Shown: positions 1-5,992, counted from the first letter of the stretch. The stretch is DNA of 7,827 nt from Nitrosopumilales archaeon (GCA_009665115.1 WJXE01000078.1:1-7827), one strand, 5' to 3'. Made by a program: numbers and translations. Notes: generated from the sequence alone by a model not told the origin.

Positions 1-648
1 TCGTAACATCACACTTAAACCGCTTGGAGATTGATACTCATTTCCATGATGACCAGGCAAAAGATAAGTTTTTGGTTTTTCTTTCTTCAAATACACAATG
101 ATAGCTTCCGCTGCTTCAGGTGTGCAGTATGTGACGTATTCGTGTGAAGTCTTGGGATATACCCTAAACTTGTATATCTTGTAATCCTTAAGATAAGTCA
201 TGTCCTCCAATTTCATTTGACATAGTCCCTCTCTTCTCATTCCACTTGATGCTAGTAGCAAAATAATCATCCTATACTTTATGTCGGAAATGTTGAGTAG
301 TAATCTAATCTGCTCATGCGTCGGACCTTCAATAGTATATTTCTTGTCGTTAGATCCAAGGACTGAGGTTATCTTATCCCAATTTAGTGTTATATCCTCA
401 TCCTGGGACTTGTAGTAATGTCGAATTGCAGCGAGGGCAAGACTTCTATACGAATATGAATAGCCTCTTTTCTTCATTGCACTAAGGTAAGAGATCACAA
501 ATTTAGTTAATATTTTACCATCTGCTGTGATAGGTGGGGGATTGTTTGCTAAGTAATGTTTCCTGTGTATTAGATACTGTGCCTTAGTCCCTGGACTTTT
601 CAAGGACTCAGTAAACATATCCACCTGCTGTAAATCCAGTAATTGCAT
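1..648 (-). CDS. Tyrosine recombinase / integrase (XerC/D-like), 3' end outside the window
   Basis: Partial site-specific tyrosine recombinase; 216 codons are visible from the ATG at 648 down to base 1 with no stop, so the C-terminus is missing. Residues 1-90 look like the SAM-like core-binding domain (SPGTKAQYLIHRKHYLANN; YSYRSLALAAIRHYY). The catalytic domain starts near residue 105, with the helix holding the first catalytic Arg at ASSGMRREGL (R138, equivalent to the TGLR motif of the family) and the likely catalytic Lys in YPKTSHE (K166). The HxxR, second His and nucleophilic Tyr expected in the last third lie beyond the edge. An in-frame GTG at 669, directly after a stop codon, is an alternative start. 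The TATA-like box at 705-713 would give a leader of about 14 nt (GTG) or 35 nt (ATG). Integrases of this kind move plasmids, viruses or integrative elements or resolve dimers; which applies cannot be told here. Family call is firm, role unknown. Confidence 0.85.
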   Translation of the reverse strand, partial: MQLLDLQQVDMFTESLKSPGTKAQYLIHRKHYLANNPPPITADGKILTKFVISYLSAMKKRGYSYSYRSLALAAIRHYYKSQDEDITLNWDKITSVLGSNDKKYTIEGPTHEQIRLLLNISDIKYRMIILLLASSGMRREGLCQMKLEDMTYLKDYKIYKFRVYPKTSHEYVTYCTPEAAEAIIVYLKKEKPKTYLLPGHHGNEYQSPSGLSVMLR

Positions 649-704
649 ATATACTGGTAGGTTTATCACCTATATTTACTTAACTAATGGTTAATCAAAT
701 ACAA

Positions 705-713
705 CTTTTATAA
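705..713. promoter_or_regulatory. TATA-like box of the integrase, at a divergent junction
   Basis: On the minus strand this reads TTATAAAAG, a strong archaeal TATA box about 26 nt before an expected transcription start near 683. On the plus strand the same bases read CTTTTATAA and could also drive rightward transcription, because the element is nearly palindromic. It is therefore the probable shared promoter of the integrase and the divergent methyltransferase cluster. No experimental support. Confidence 0.45.
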
Positions 714-751
714 CATTATATGTGAATGCTTGAATGTAAAAGTTTCAATAC

Positions 752-759
752 TTAAAATA
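752..759 (+). promoter_or_regulatory. Probable TATA box of the methyltransferase/UbiA-like cluster
   Basis: The AT-only octamer TTAAAATA is centred about 27 nt upstream of an expected transcription start near 782. That start gives a leader of about 8 nt before the ATG at 790, with GGGAG (783-787) inside it. This spacing is one reason to reject the upstream TTG at 730 as the start codon. Confidence 0.4.
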
Positions 760-789
760 CCGAACTATGATATCCTATCGAAGGGAGTG

Positions 790-1560
790 ATGGTGTCACA
801 GGTACATGACGGACACGCAAGGGCTTCAAGATTCTTCACATCTACGAATGCTTCCAGTTATGATACCGTCGTACGTATCGCCACTTTTGGTCAGGACTAC
901 CTATGGAAAAGGCAGATTCTGGATGTTATCGATAAACACCATCTACCTTGTTCATGTGATTCTTCTTCTCCATCTTCTTCCTCTCCTTGTTCTGATGATC
1001 TTCCAGCTCGTACGCATCTGGACCTTGCATCTGGGACAGGAATACTATCTTCGCTGATAGAGCGCCGTGGGAATCATGGAAGACAAAGACCAAGAAATGT
1101 GGTCGGCCTTGATTTGACATTCGATTACTTGAGAACCGCAAAAAAAAAGTGCAGCACCGGACTGCTAACAAACGGGACAGCAGAGGTGCTGCCGTACAGA
1201 GAGCAATCTTTCGATTCGGTCACATCATCTTATCTAGCAAAATATGTCGATATTGAAAGAGTAGTGAGTGAGTGTTGGCGTGTCCTTAAACATAGAGGTG
1301 TCGTGGTTTTCCACGACTTTACTTATCCCTCAAACTCCTTGGCCAGAAGCCTTTGGAATGGCTATTTTAAGATATTGCGATCGGCTGCCAAAACAGTAAC
1401 TTCGTGGGCGCCAGTTTTTCGAGAGTTGGACAAGGTTGTAAAAATGAGTAACTGGCTTGGACAAACCATGCAGGCGCTAGAAGGTACTGGGTTTAAGAAC
1501 ATATCCTTCAGGTTCTATACCATGAGAACGTCTGCTATTGTTTCGGCCAACAAGCCATGA
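790..1560 (+). CDS. UbiE/MenG-like SAM-dependent methyltransferase
   Basis: A 256-residue class I SAM methyltransferase of the UbiE/MenG (quinone C-methyltransferase) type. Residues 24-41 (YDTVVRIATFGQDYLWKR) match the UbiE N-terminal signature, usually written YDxMNxxxSxGxHxxWK. Motif I is LDLASGTG (77-84), the acidic end of strand 2 is VVGLDLT (104-110), and AEVLPYREQSFDSVTSSY (131-148) is the typical post-II/motif II segment. The known family reaction is methylation of a prenylated quinol ring, using SAM. Unusual is a Ser/Pro/Cys-rich low-complexity stretch (about residues 54-70) between the signature and motif I. The ATG at 790 is preferred over a TTG at 730 because GGGAG lies just upstream, a TATA-like box fits, and the 730 start adds no family sequence. 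Its stop overlaps the next gene's ATG (ATGA), so the two are surely co-transcribed. The substrate is inferred, not shown; other small-molecule methyltransferases share the fold. Confidence 0.82.
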   Translation: MVSQVHDGHARASRFFTSTNASSYDTVVRIATFGQDYLWKRQILDVIDKHHLPCSCDSSSPSSSSPCSDDLPARTHLDLASGTGILSSLIERRGNHGRQRPRNVVGLDLTFDYLRTAKKKCSTGLLTNGTAEVLPYREQSFDSVTSSYLAKYVDIERVVSECWRVLKHRGVVVFHDFTYPSNSLARSLWNGYFKILRSAAKTVTSWAPVFRELDKVVKMSNWLGQTMQALEGTGFKNISFRFYTMRTSAIVSANKP

Positions 1561-2258
1561 ACGAAGACTCTCGTTTGAACGAATGGTTCGTACCTAAGTT
1601 TGGCTCATTAAAATTCCGGGCATTTGTTGGTTTATTATTTTTACCTTATACCGGAATGTGCATATCTTTTACTATCATAGGTGCGATGCTATCGCCTACA
1701 ATTCAATGGGATAGGGTTGCTGCGATAGCCCTAATTTACGGGTTAGCCTTGGGCGTGTCGGCTCATGCTGCTGACAATTTAGGATCAAAAAAAAATAAGC
1801 CTTGGGGAAGGTACTTTAGCGCAAGGCAGTTATGGCTGTTAATAATTTTGAGTTTAGCCATAGCCTATTCGATCGGAATTTATTATATAATATTTCATGT
1901 CCCCGTGCTCGTAGTCGTCGCTGCCCTAGAAGGTTTTTTCGTTTTTGCATATAACTTTGAATTATTTAAGGGGGTCTTGCATAATGATCTTGGATTTGTC
2001 TTTTCGTGGGGGGCTCTTCCTGTGTTAGGAGGATACATAATGCAGACGAATAGCGTTGGAACGCTGCCAATCATAATGTCTGTGTGCGCGGCCCTAGTCA
2101 GCTACATGCATATTAAAATATCCAGGCCATACAAAGAACTAAGGAGGAAGAAGTTAAACGAGCGGCGAGCCAAGCGATTTGAGGTTTATCTCAAACTGAT
2201 TAGTTTAGGAACTATAGCAGCTACTTTTGCTGCAATCTTCCTTAGGGTCATCTTTTAG
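1557..2258 (+). CDS. UbiA-like integral membrane protein, divergent putative prenyltransferase
   Basis: A 233-residue polytopic membrane protein with about six to seven hydrophobic segments (near residues 22-45, 53-70, 91-113, 115-133, 146-163, 168-186, 213-231) and a basic cytosolic-looking stretch near 187-207 (SRPYKELRRKKLNERRAKR). The organisation resembles UbiA-superfamily prenyltransferases, which attach an isoprenoid chain to an aromatic ring in the membrane. The canonical NDxxDxxxD and DxxxD motifs are not present. In their place are HAADNLGSKKNKPW (70-83) and YNFELFKGVLHNDLGFVFSW (132-151). I recall a related archaeal/actinobacterial family with HALDEL and YNLELF-HxD-WGxxP signatures, often labelled UbiA-like. 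It starts within the ATGA overlap with the methyltransferase stop, implying translational coupling and a shared pathway. T6 at 2263-2268 may end the transcript. Membrane location is clear; prenyltransferase activity is an inference, and another membrane role is possible. Confidence 0.6.
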   Translation: MNEDSRLNEWFVPKFGSLKFRAFVGLLFLPYTGMCISFTIIGAMLSPTIQWDRVAAIALIYGLALGVSAHAADNLGSKKNKPWGRYFSARQLWLLIILSLAIAYSIGIYYIIFHVPVLVVVAALEGFFVFAYNFELFKGVLHNDLGFVFSWGALPVLGGYIMQTNSVGTLPIIMSVCAALVSYMHIKISRPYKELRRKKLNERRAKRFEVYLKLISLGTIAATFAAIFLRVIF

Positions 2259-2262
2259 GTCC

Positions 2263-2268
2263 TTTTTT
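2263..2268 (+). terminator. T-tract after the UbiA-like gene
   Basis: TTTTTT follows the stop codon of the UbiA-like gene by four bases. Archaeal transcription can end at such short T-tracts without a hairpin. The adjoining TTAATA could equally be part of a promoter for the next gene, so the call is weak. Confidence 0.3.
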
Positions 2269-2287
2269 AATACTACAACTACTTTCT

Positions 2288-2296
2288 AATTATAGT
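2288..2296 (+). promoter_or_regulatory. Possible TATA box before the chorismate-lyase-like gene
   Basis: TAATTATAG is centred about 27 nt upstream of the ATG at 2319, which would make the mRNA leaderless. An alternative box, TTTTTTAATA at 2263-2272, would start RNA near 2294 and include the GGAGAGG element at 2306-2312. Either way the gene may have its own promoter in addition to read-through from the upstream pair. Confidence 0.35.
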
Positions 2297-2318
2297 ACTA
2301 TTAGTGGAGAGGTCGCGC

Positions 2319-2861
2319 ATGGTCATAGTATCTGTTGTGGTAAGGGATTTTGGAAGTCATATGTTACAAAAGATTTCTGAACTCGAAAACAAGTCGAATA
2401 TCAAATTACCTGTTACGAAAAAAATTCTTTTGGCTGAGACTGGTACAGTCGAACAGATCTTGAGTATATTGACGAATTCAGAAACCATAGTGAACGTTCT
2501 AAAACAAACAGAGGATCGCGAACTCATACTACGAGATGTTTGCATAGCTAGCAAGAAGACCGGAGAAACGCTAGTCAAAGCAAGGTCGCGCTTTTTTCTA
2601 GCCAATATGCCTGGAGATATAATAAATCAGATTAAAAGAAAGAACCTAGGCATCGGAAATATAATTATACGTCATGAATTAGAAACATTCAGAAAAATAA
2701 TTAAAATAGGTTACAATTCGAAATCCAATTCGATTTTTAGAGTATATCATATTATTCACCACGGAAAAGTCGCCATTGAAATCAAGGAATGTTTTACATC
2801 AGATATAGATTCGAACGTCAACCTCGCGCTTGATGCAGAAAATAGTTCTCAGCACTATTAG
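2319..2861 (+). CDS. DUF98-type chorismate pyruvate-lyase-like protein
   Basis: A 180-residue soluble protein that I assign to the DUF98 family (Rv2949c-like chorismate pyruvate-lyase, chorismate lyase/UTRA-like fold). Matching segments in order are LLAETGTVEQILSILT (37-52), RELILRDV (67-74), VKARSRFFLANMPGDI (86-101), GIGNIIIRHELETFRKIIKIG (111-131) and FRVYHIIHHGKVAIEIKECF (140-159). Characterised members cleave chorismate to 4-hydroxybenzoate and pyruvate. The Arg in KARSRF and the Glu in KECF are likely ligands of the substrate carboxylates, by analogy only. The ATG at 2319 is chosen because GGAGAGG ends six bases upstream; a GTG at 2304 is the alternative. It lies 60 nt after the UbiA-like gene on the same strand and converges on tRNA-Ala. 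The context suggests supply of an aromatic ring for prenylation. Family fairly sure; the product is not proven. Confidence 0.72.
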   Translation: MVIVSVVVRDFGSHMLQKISELENKSNIKLPVTKKILLAETGTVEQILSILTNSETIVNVLKQTEDRELILRDVCIASKKTGETLVKARSRFFLANMPGDIINQIKRKNLGIGNIIIRHELETFRKIIKIGYNSKSNSIFRVYHIIHHGKVAIEIKECFTSDIDSNVNLALDAENSSQHY

Positions 2862-2902
2862 TGTCTTTGTAACTACTAGTGAACTCTATAATGAAAGAGA
2901 GG

Positions 2903-2976
2903 TGGACCGGGTGGGATTCGAACCCACGACCTCGGCAATGCCAATGCCGCATCCTACCGGACTAGACGACCGGCCC
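2903..2976 (-). tRNA. tRNA-Ala (anticodon GGC)
   Basis: A complete 74-nt cloverleaf folds on the minus strand. The acceptor GGGCCGG pairs with CCGGTCC through a G3-U70 wobble, the main identity element for alanyl-tRNA synthetase, with discriminator A73. The D-arm is GTCT/GGAT with GG in the loop. The anticodon stem CGGCA/TGCCG closes the loop TTGGCAT, giving anticodon GGC for GCC/GCU codons. The T-arm is GTGGG-TTCGAAT-CCCAC. No intron is present, and CCA is not encoded (the gene is followed by CCT), so it is added after transcription. It converges on the chorismate-lyase-like gene 41 nt away. The antisense of the T-arm produces the well-known spurious VGFEPTT peptide on the plus strand. Confidence 0.97.
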
Positions 2977-3004
2977 TCCAACTTCAACAATCCTGCAGGG
3001 TTGG

Positions 3005-3013
3005 TATTAATAC
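3005..3013 (-). promoter_or_regulatory. Probable TATA box of tRNA-Ala
   Basis: The palindromic AT-rich element GTATTAATA (TATTAATAC on the minus strand) is centred about 33 nt upstream of the mature tRNA 5' end. That fits transcription starting a few bases before the tRNA, as is usual for archaeal stable RNA genes. Confidence 0.4.
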
Positions 3014-3137
3014 GTTTAACGAATTGCAGACATTAGATGGTAGATAAGGGATATTATTATTTATAACAAAGATGCAACATAGTTTAATTGTACAGATGCA
3101 ATGAATTTTATCCATCCTGTGGCAACCTACGATTTTG

Positions 3138-3254
3138 TTGACATCTCCTCATAATGACGACGGGCTACCTCCACCACCTGAATGGCGATATCCAGAGCAG
3201 GAACAATATCATATAATTAAGGGCGTTTCTCTTGATTATTGGTATACGCAGTGA
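3138..3254 (+). CDS. Possible small protein (about 38 aa) overlapping the Nudix start
   Basis: A short open frame reads LTSPHNDDGLPPPPEWRYPE and continues to end in SLDYWYTQ. It has a proline-rich centre and is rich in aromatic and charged residues. It has only TTG starts (3135 or 3138), which is a weakness. Its TGA (3252-3254) overlaps the GTG start of the Nudix gene by four bases (GTGA), a classic translational-coupling arrangement. A TTTTAT box at 3106-3111 is spaced for a leaderless start near 3135. A separate 17-codon frame with an ATG (3101-3154, MNFIHPVATYDFVDISS) precedes it in another frame and would join it by a +1 shift. I recognise no family. It may be a real micro-gene, a decayed gene or chance. 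Confidence 0.3.
   Translation: MTSPHNDDGLPPPPEWRYPEQEQYHIIKGVSLDYWYTQ
3211..3218 (+). promoter_or_regulatory. Probable TATA box of the Nudix gene
   Basis: ATATAATT is centred about 26 nt before position 3241, so the mRNA would begin roughly ten bases ahead of the GTG start at 3251, or leaderless near the TTG at 3239. No Shine-Dalgarno sequence is visible at either start. Confidence 0.5.
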
Positions 3255-3691
3255 CAGTTGAGCGGTCTATCGGAGCAGTGATAAAATTTCAATCACCGAG
3301 CGATGAGGATGATACTTATCGTGCCGAGTCAGCGGAGTTTCTTTTACTGAGAAATCGCAGAGGATTCTGGGGCTTTCCGCAAGGACATAAAGAGAGAGGA
3401 GAGACCGAAATAGAGACTTTAAAAAGAGAGGTAGCAGAGGAGACTGGTATCGAGGATATAGATATACAATCCTATATTGGAAGAATTCGTTATTCCTATT
3501 TTAGAGCAGATGGCATGAAATCAAACAAAGAGGTGACATTTTATTTTGCGAGCAGCCCCAGTAGGCTGATAAAGATATCAAAAGAACATGAGGGCTTTAA
3601 ATGGGTGACATATTCAGACGCCTTATCTCTCCTCAACCATCGACAATTAATATCAATATTGATCAGAGGGCACAGAAAAGGTCTCTATTAA
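3251..3691 (+). CDS. Nudix hydrolase, Ap4A-hydrolase-like
   Basis: A 146-residue single-domain Nudix hydrolase. The complete Nudix box Gx5Ex7REUxEExGU is present at residues 45-67 (GHKERGE ... REVAEETGI), including the metal-binding Glu residues E60, E63 and E64. The preceding WGFPQGH (40-46) is typical of the diadenosine tetraphosphatase (asymmetrical Ap4A hydrolase) branch, which splits Ap4A into ATP and AMP and so clears by-products of aminoacyl-tRNA synthetases. Substrate range in the superfamily is wide, so other nucleotide targets remain possible. The GTG at 3251 is preferred because the family usually has only a few residues before the (S)xGAV strand (here ERSIGAVI). A TTG at 3239 in the same frame is the alternative. 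The gene has its own TATA box and overlaps a possible small upstream frame by GTGA. It stands alone otherwise and looks like housekeeping. Confidence 0.88.
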   Translation: MTVERSIGAVIKFQSPSDEDDTYRAESAEFLLLRNRRGFWGFPQGHKERGETEIETLKREVAEETGIEDIDIQSYIGRIRYSYFRADGMKSNKEVTFYFASSPSRLIKISKEHEGFKWVTYSDALSLLNHRQLISILIRGHRKGLY

Positions 3692-3770
3692 CTGTCTCTG
3701 TGTGTTAGACCTACCTACCTGCACTACTAGGACTACCAATAATACGCACTCGTATATCTACGGAAATAGA

Positions 3771-3776
3771 TTTATA
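3771..3776 (+). promoter_or_regulatory. TATA box of the radical SAM gene
   Basis: TTTATA is spaced for RNA starting near 3801. This gives a leader of about 13 nt before the ATG at 3814 and places the in-frame TTG at 3784 upstream of the transcript, arguing against it as the start. GGAGG at 3797-3801 lies at the very start of, or just before, this predicted leader. Confidence 0.5.
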
Positions 3777-3813
3777 CCTAAGATTGGGCGAAATACGGAG
3801 GATTAAAAACAAG

Positions 3814-5388
3814 ATGGTTGCCGGGAAGCGCATAGTTTTAACAGCAGACAGAAGTTTAATGACAAATTATAGAGGGAATTTTCTTTACGGTTTCATTGCT
3901 TGCGGACCTTATGAATTAGTTCCAGAATTTGTTTTTGACAAGTTATTTTGTCCAAGCGTTGAAACAGATAAAAATACTGGTGGGGTAAAGGTTGCACAAT
4001 GCGGTTTGCGAAGGATCGAAGGCGCTCTCTTAAAAGAATACAGCCGCGAAGACATTTTCCTTGCACACCCAGAAATGCTGGAAAAATGCATTGGGCCTGA
4101 GACTAAAGTTGTCGGAATTAACGTTATGGATCCACTTGGAATGGCTCCCGTCACTACTACAATGTCACCCGAAAATCTGTCTTACGTTGCCATGAAATTC
4201 AAAAAGATGTGTGCTTCGATTATTCAACTAAAAAAGAAATACAACTTTAAAGTGGCAGTAGGCGGAAACGGTGCATGGGAACTTGCGAAGCCTGACAGAA
4301 TGAAAATTCACGGTATCGATACAGTGGTTATAGGCGAAGCAGACGAGCTTGCACTCGACCTCTTCCACGACCTCGAGGCCGGCGATGCACCAGAACTATT
4401 GCACACATTTGTCAGAAATATCGAAAACATCCCAATGATACGAGGCCCCACTATAAACTCATTAATAGAAGCTATGCGTGGCTGCGGAAGAGGCTGTGAT
4501 TTCTGCGACGTTAACAAGCGTTCTAAAAAGGATATCCCACTTGAAAGATTACAGGCAGAAGCCAAAATAAATCTCAAATACGGTTTTGACTCTATTTGGC
4601 TTCAATCAGATGAGATGCTTCTTTATGGATGTGACAATCGAGATTTTATCCCCAATGCCGATGTAATTTTAGGTCTATGGAAAGGGTTGAAAGAAGTCGG
4701 TGCAAATTTTATTGGGACCACTCATATGACTTTGTCTGCAGTGGCGTCCTCACCGGATCTCATAAAGAAACTATCTCAGGTTAATAATATGGACAACAAC
4801 GGAAGATGGCTTGCGACGAACCTAGGAATCGAAACTGTAGCACCGAGAATGGTCAAAAAACATCTCGGAGTCAAAACAAAGCCGTTTAGGCCAGAAGAAT
4901 GGGGTGCAGTAGTGAGAGAAGGAGCAAGAATCCTAAACCAGAACCACTGGTTTCCAGCATTGACCCTTATCATAGGTTGGCCAGATGAGACAACCGATGA
5001 GACGCAGTACACAATTGATTTGATAGAGGACTTTCGGCAGATGAATATGAGAGGATTGCTAGCACCTTTACTCTATCAAGACTTTTCAGAAAAGAACTCG
5101 ATGCACTTTGGCAATCTCAACGAGGCGCAGTTCACGCTCTTCTGGAAATGCTGGCAGCACAACTTGTGGGTTATAAACGACATCATTCCAATAATTATTA
5201 GAAATAAAACATACGGTCCGGCAATGAAAGTGTTCATGGCACTGTTGATAAAAGCAGGGACTTGGGGTATAATGAGATATCTCAGAGGGTTATCCAAAAC
5301 TCTATTCAATGGTCAGACTCCAGAAGACATTGTTGAGATCTATGCCAGAAAGAGATCTGTAACTACTTCGCCTATGCCACGGCTTTAA
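3814..5388 (+). CDS. B12-binding-type radical SAM protein, candidate GDGT ring synthase (Grs) family
   Basis: A 524-residue radical SAM enzyme. Residues 1-200 form a Rossmann-like, cobalamin-binding-type N-terminal region (KRIVLTADRSLM; CGLRRIEGALL; VVGINVMDPLGMAPVTTT at 99-116; KVAVGGNGAWEL at 146-157; DTVVIGEADE at 169-178). The DxHxxG base-off cobalamin motif is not seen. The 4Fe-4S/SAM site is CGRGCDFC, with C224, C228 and C231 as CxxxCxxC. Barrel segments follow to about 425, then a helical C-terminus. The ADRxLM opening plus MDPLGxxPVT resembles, from memory, the archaeal proteins that include Grs, which insert cyclopentane rings into the tetraether lipid core. Thaumarchaea make crenarchaeol, so such a gene is expected. 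ATG 3814 is preferred over TTG 3784 on promoter spacing. It is a monocistronic gene with T-tracts downstream. Radical SAM is certain; the Grs assignment is probable, and a Tes-like or other lipid enzyme is the alternative. Confidence 0.8.
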   Translation: MVAGKRIVLTADRSLMTNYRGNFLYGFIACGPYELVPEFVFDKLFCPSVETDKNTGGVKVAQCGLRRIEGALLKEYSREDIFLAHPEMLEKCIGPETKVVGINVMDPLGMAPVTTTMSPENLSYVAMKFKKMCASIIQLKKKYNFKVAVGGNGAWELAKPDRMKIHGIDTVVIGEADELALDLFHDLEAGDAPELLHTFVRNIENIPMIRGPTINSLIEAMRGCGRGCDFCDVNKRSKKDIPLERLQAEAKINLKYGFDSIWLQSDEMLLYGCDNRDFIPNADVILGLWKGLKEVGANFIGTTHMTLSAVASSPDLIKKLSQVNNMDNNGRWLATNLGIETVAPRMVKKHLGVKTKPFRPEEWGAVVREGARILNQNHWFPALTLIIGWPDETTDETQYTIDLIEDFRQMNMRGLLAPLLYQDFSEKNSMHFGNLNEAQFTLFWKCWQHNLWVINDIIPIIIRNKTYGPAMKVFMALLIKAGTWGIMRYLRGLSKTLFNGQTPEDIVEIYARKRSVTTSPMPRL

Positions 5389-5401
5389 TCTGTCGTGTGT
5401 G

Positions 5402-5487
5402 TTTTTTTACGGCTTCTTGTCGATGCCAGCATGCTTAGTTGCTGGATTGCTGGATGCCGACTACCTAGTTAGCAAGCTGGTTTTTTT
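5402..5487 (+). terminator. T-tract terminator region between convergent genes
   Basis: Two T7 runs (5402-5408 and 5481-5487) follow the radical SAM stop codon. Between them lies a 6-bp hairpin (CCAGCA 5426-5431 with TGCTGG 5440-5445) and a tandem 8-mer TTGCTGGA (5439-5454). The T-runs suit plus-strand termination. Little else is seen between 5389 and 5543; the plus-strand reading frame starting at 5399 lacks gene-like features. Confidence 0.45.
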
Positions 5488-5543
5488 GTATTCTTATTGG
5501 TTGGATCTTGTACGGCCATCTGCAGATAAACTAGAGATGCTCT

Positions 5544-5882
5544 TTACTTTTTGCCAGATTCCAACTGTGCAATCGCGCCATCGGCTACACTCGCAGTCTT
5601 TGGAGTCAGAATAATAAAATAATTCTTATCAGCGCGTTCAACCGTAGTGACTGACTTGTATTTTTTAGTAGAAATATCAAACTCCACCATCCCGGCATCG
5701 ATGTTACCCTTAGTGTAGATCATCATCAACACGTCGCCGGATAAAGGAGTTAAAGGTACTATCGAAAACACATAACCCTTGTATGAGCTTATAGGAAGAA
5801 CCTGTTTCATGTAGGGAGCAACCGAAACAAGGTACATAAACACGTCCTCTATGTTGGAAAATTCTTCAAATTCAAATTTCAT
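5544..5882 (-). CDS. Conserved-looking protein of unknown function (112 aa)
   Basis: I do not recognise a family. The protein has 112 residues, is acidic at the N-terminus (MKFEFEEFSNIEDVFMYLVS) and is predicted to be mixed alpha/beta with alternating hydrophobic strands (GYVFSIVPL; DVLMMIYTKG; GMVEFDIS; NYFIILTP). There is no signal peptide, transmembrane segment or cysteine, so a small cytosolic domain is likely. Reality as a gene is supported by a full-length open frame with ordinary composition, an ATG start, and a TATA box (5905-5910) centred 26 nt upstream of the ATG, giving a leaderless mRNA; no Shine-Dalgarno is present. It converges on the radical SAM gene and lies downstream of the flavoprotein reductase gene on the same strand, 110 nt away, with its own promoter. 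It could be a ligand-binding or regulatory domain; no function is assigned. Confidence 0.7.
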   Translation of the reverse strand: MKFEFEEFSNIEDVFMYLVSVAPYMKQVLPISSYKGYVFSIVPLTPLSGDVLMMIYTKGNIDAGMVEFDISTKKYKSVTTVERADKNYFIILTPKTASVADGAIAQLESGKK

Positions 5883-5904
5883 AAGCTAGCTCGGAGGTAT
5901 CCGT

Positions 5905-5910
5905 GATATA
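5905..5910 (-). promoter_or_regulatory. TATA box of the 112-aa gene (leaderless)
   Basis: The minus strand reads TTATATC here, with its centre about 26 nt before the ATG at 5882, so transcription should start at or next to the start codon. Confidence 0.5.
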
Positions 5911-5992
5911 AGCATAAGGCCTTGATAGAAATTTGACATAAGAGGAAGGGACATTATTTCTATAATTATTGATGCTGCTATTATTATTGCCG

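Noticed and set aside
730..789. N-terminal extension of the methyltransferase from a TTG
   Set aside because: It precedes or coincides with the predicted transcription start, adds no family sequence, and the ATG at 790 has GGGAG just upstream.
2903..2976. tRNA-Ala as an occupied integration site
   Set aside because: No second copy of the tRNA 3' portion (T-arm plus acceptor) was found elsewhere in the window, so att duplication is not supported here.
2830..3036. 68-codon plus-strand frame containing VGFEPTT
   Set aside because: It is the antisense of tRNA-Ala; this peptide is a classic artefact of the T-arm read in reverse.
5399..5614. 71-codon plus-strand frame after the radical SAM gene
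   Set aside because: It starts in a T-tract, overlaps the well-supported minus-strand gene and has no recognisable features.
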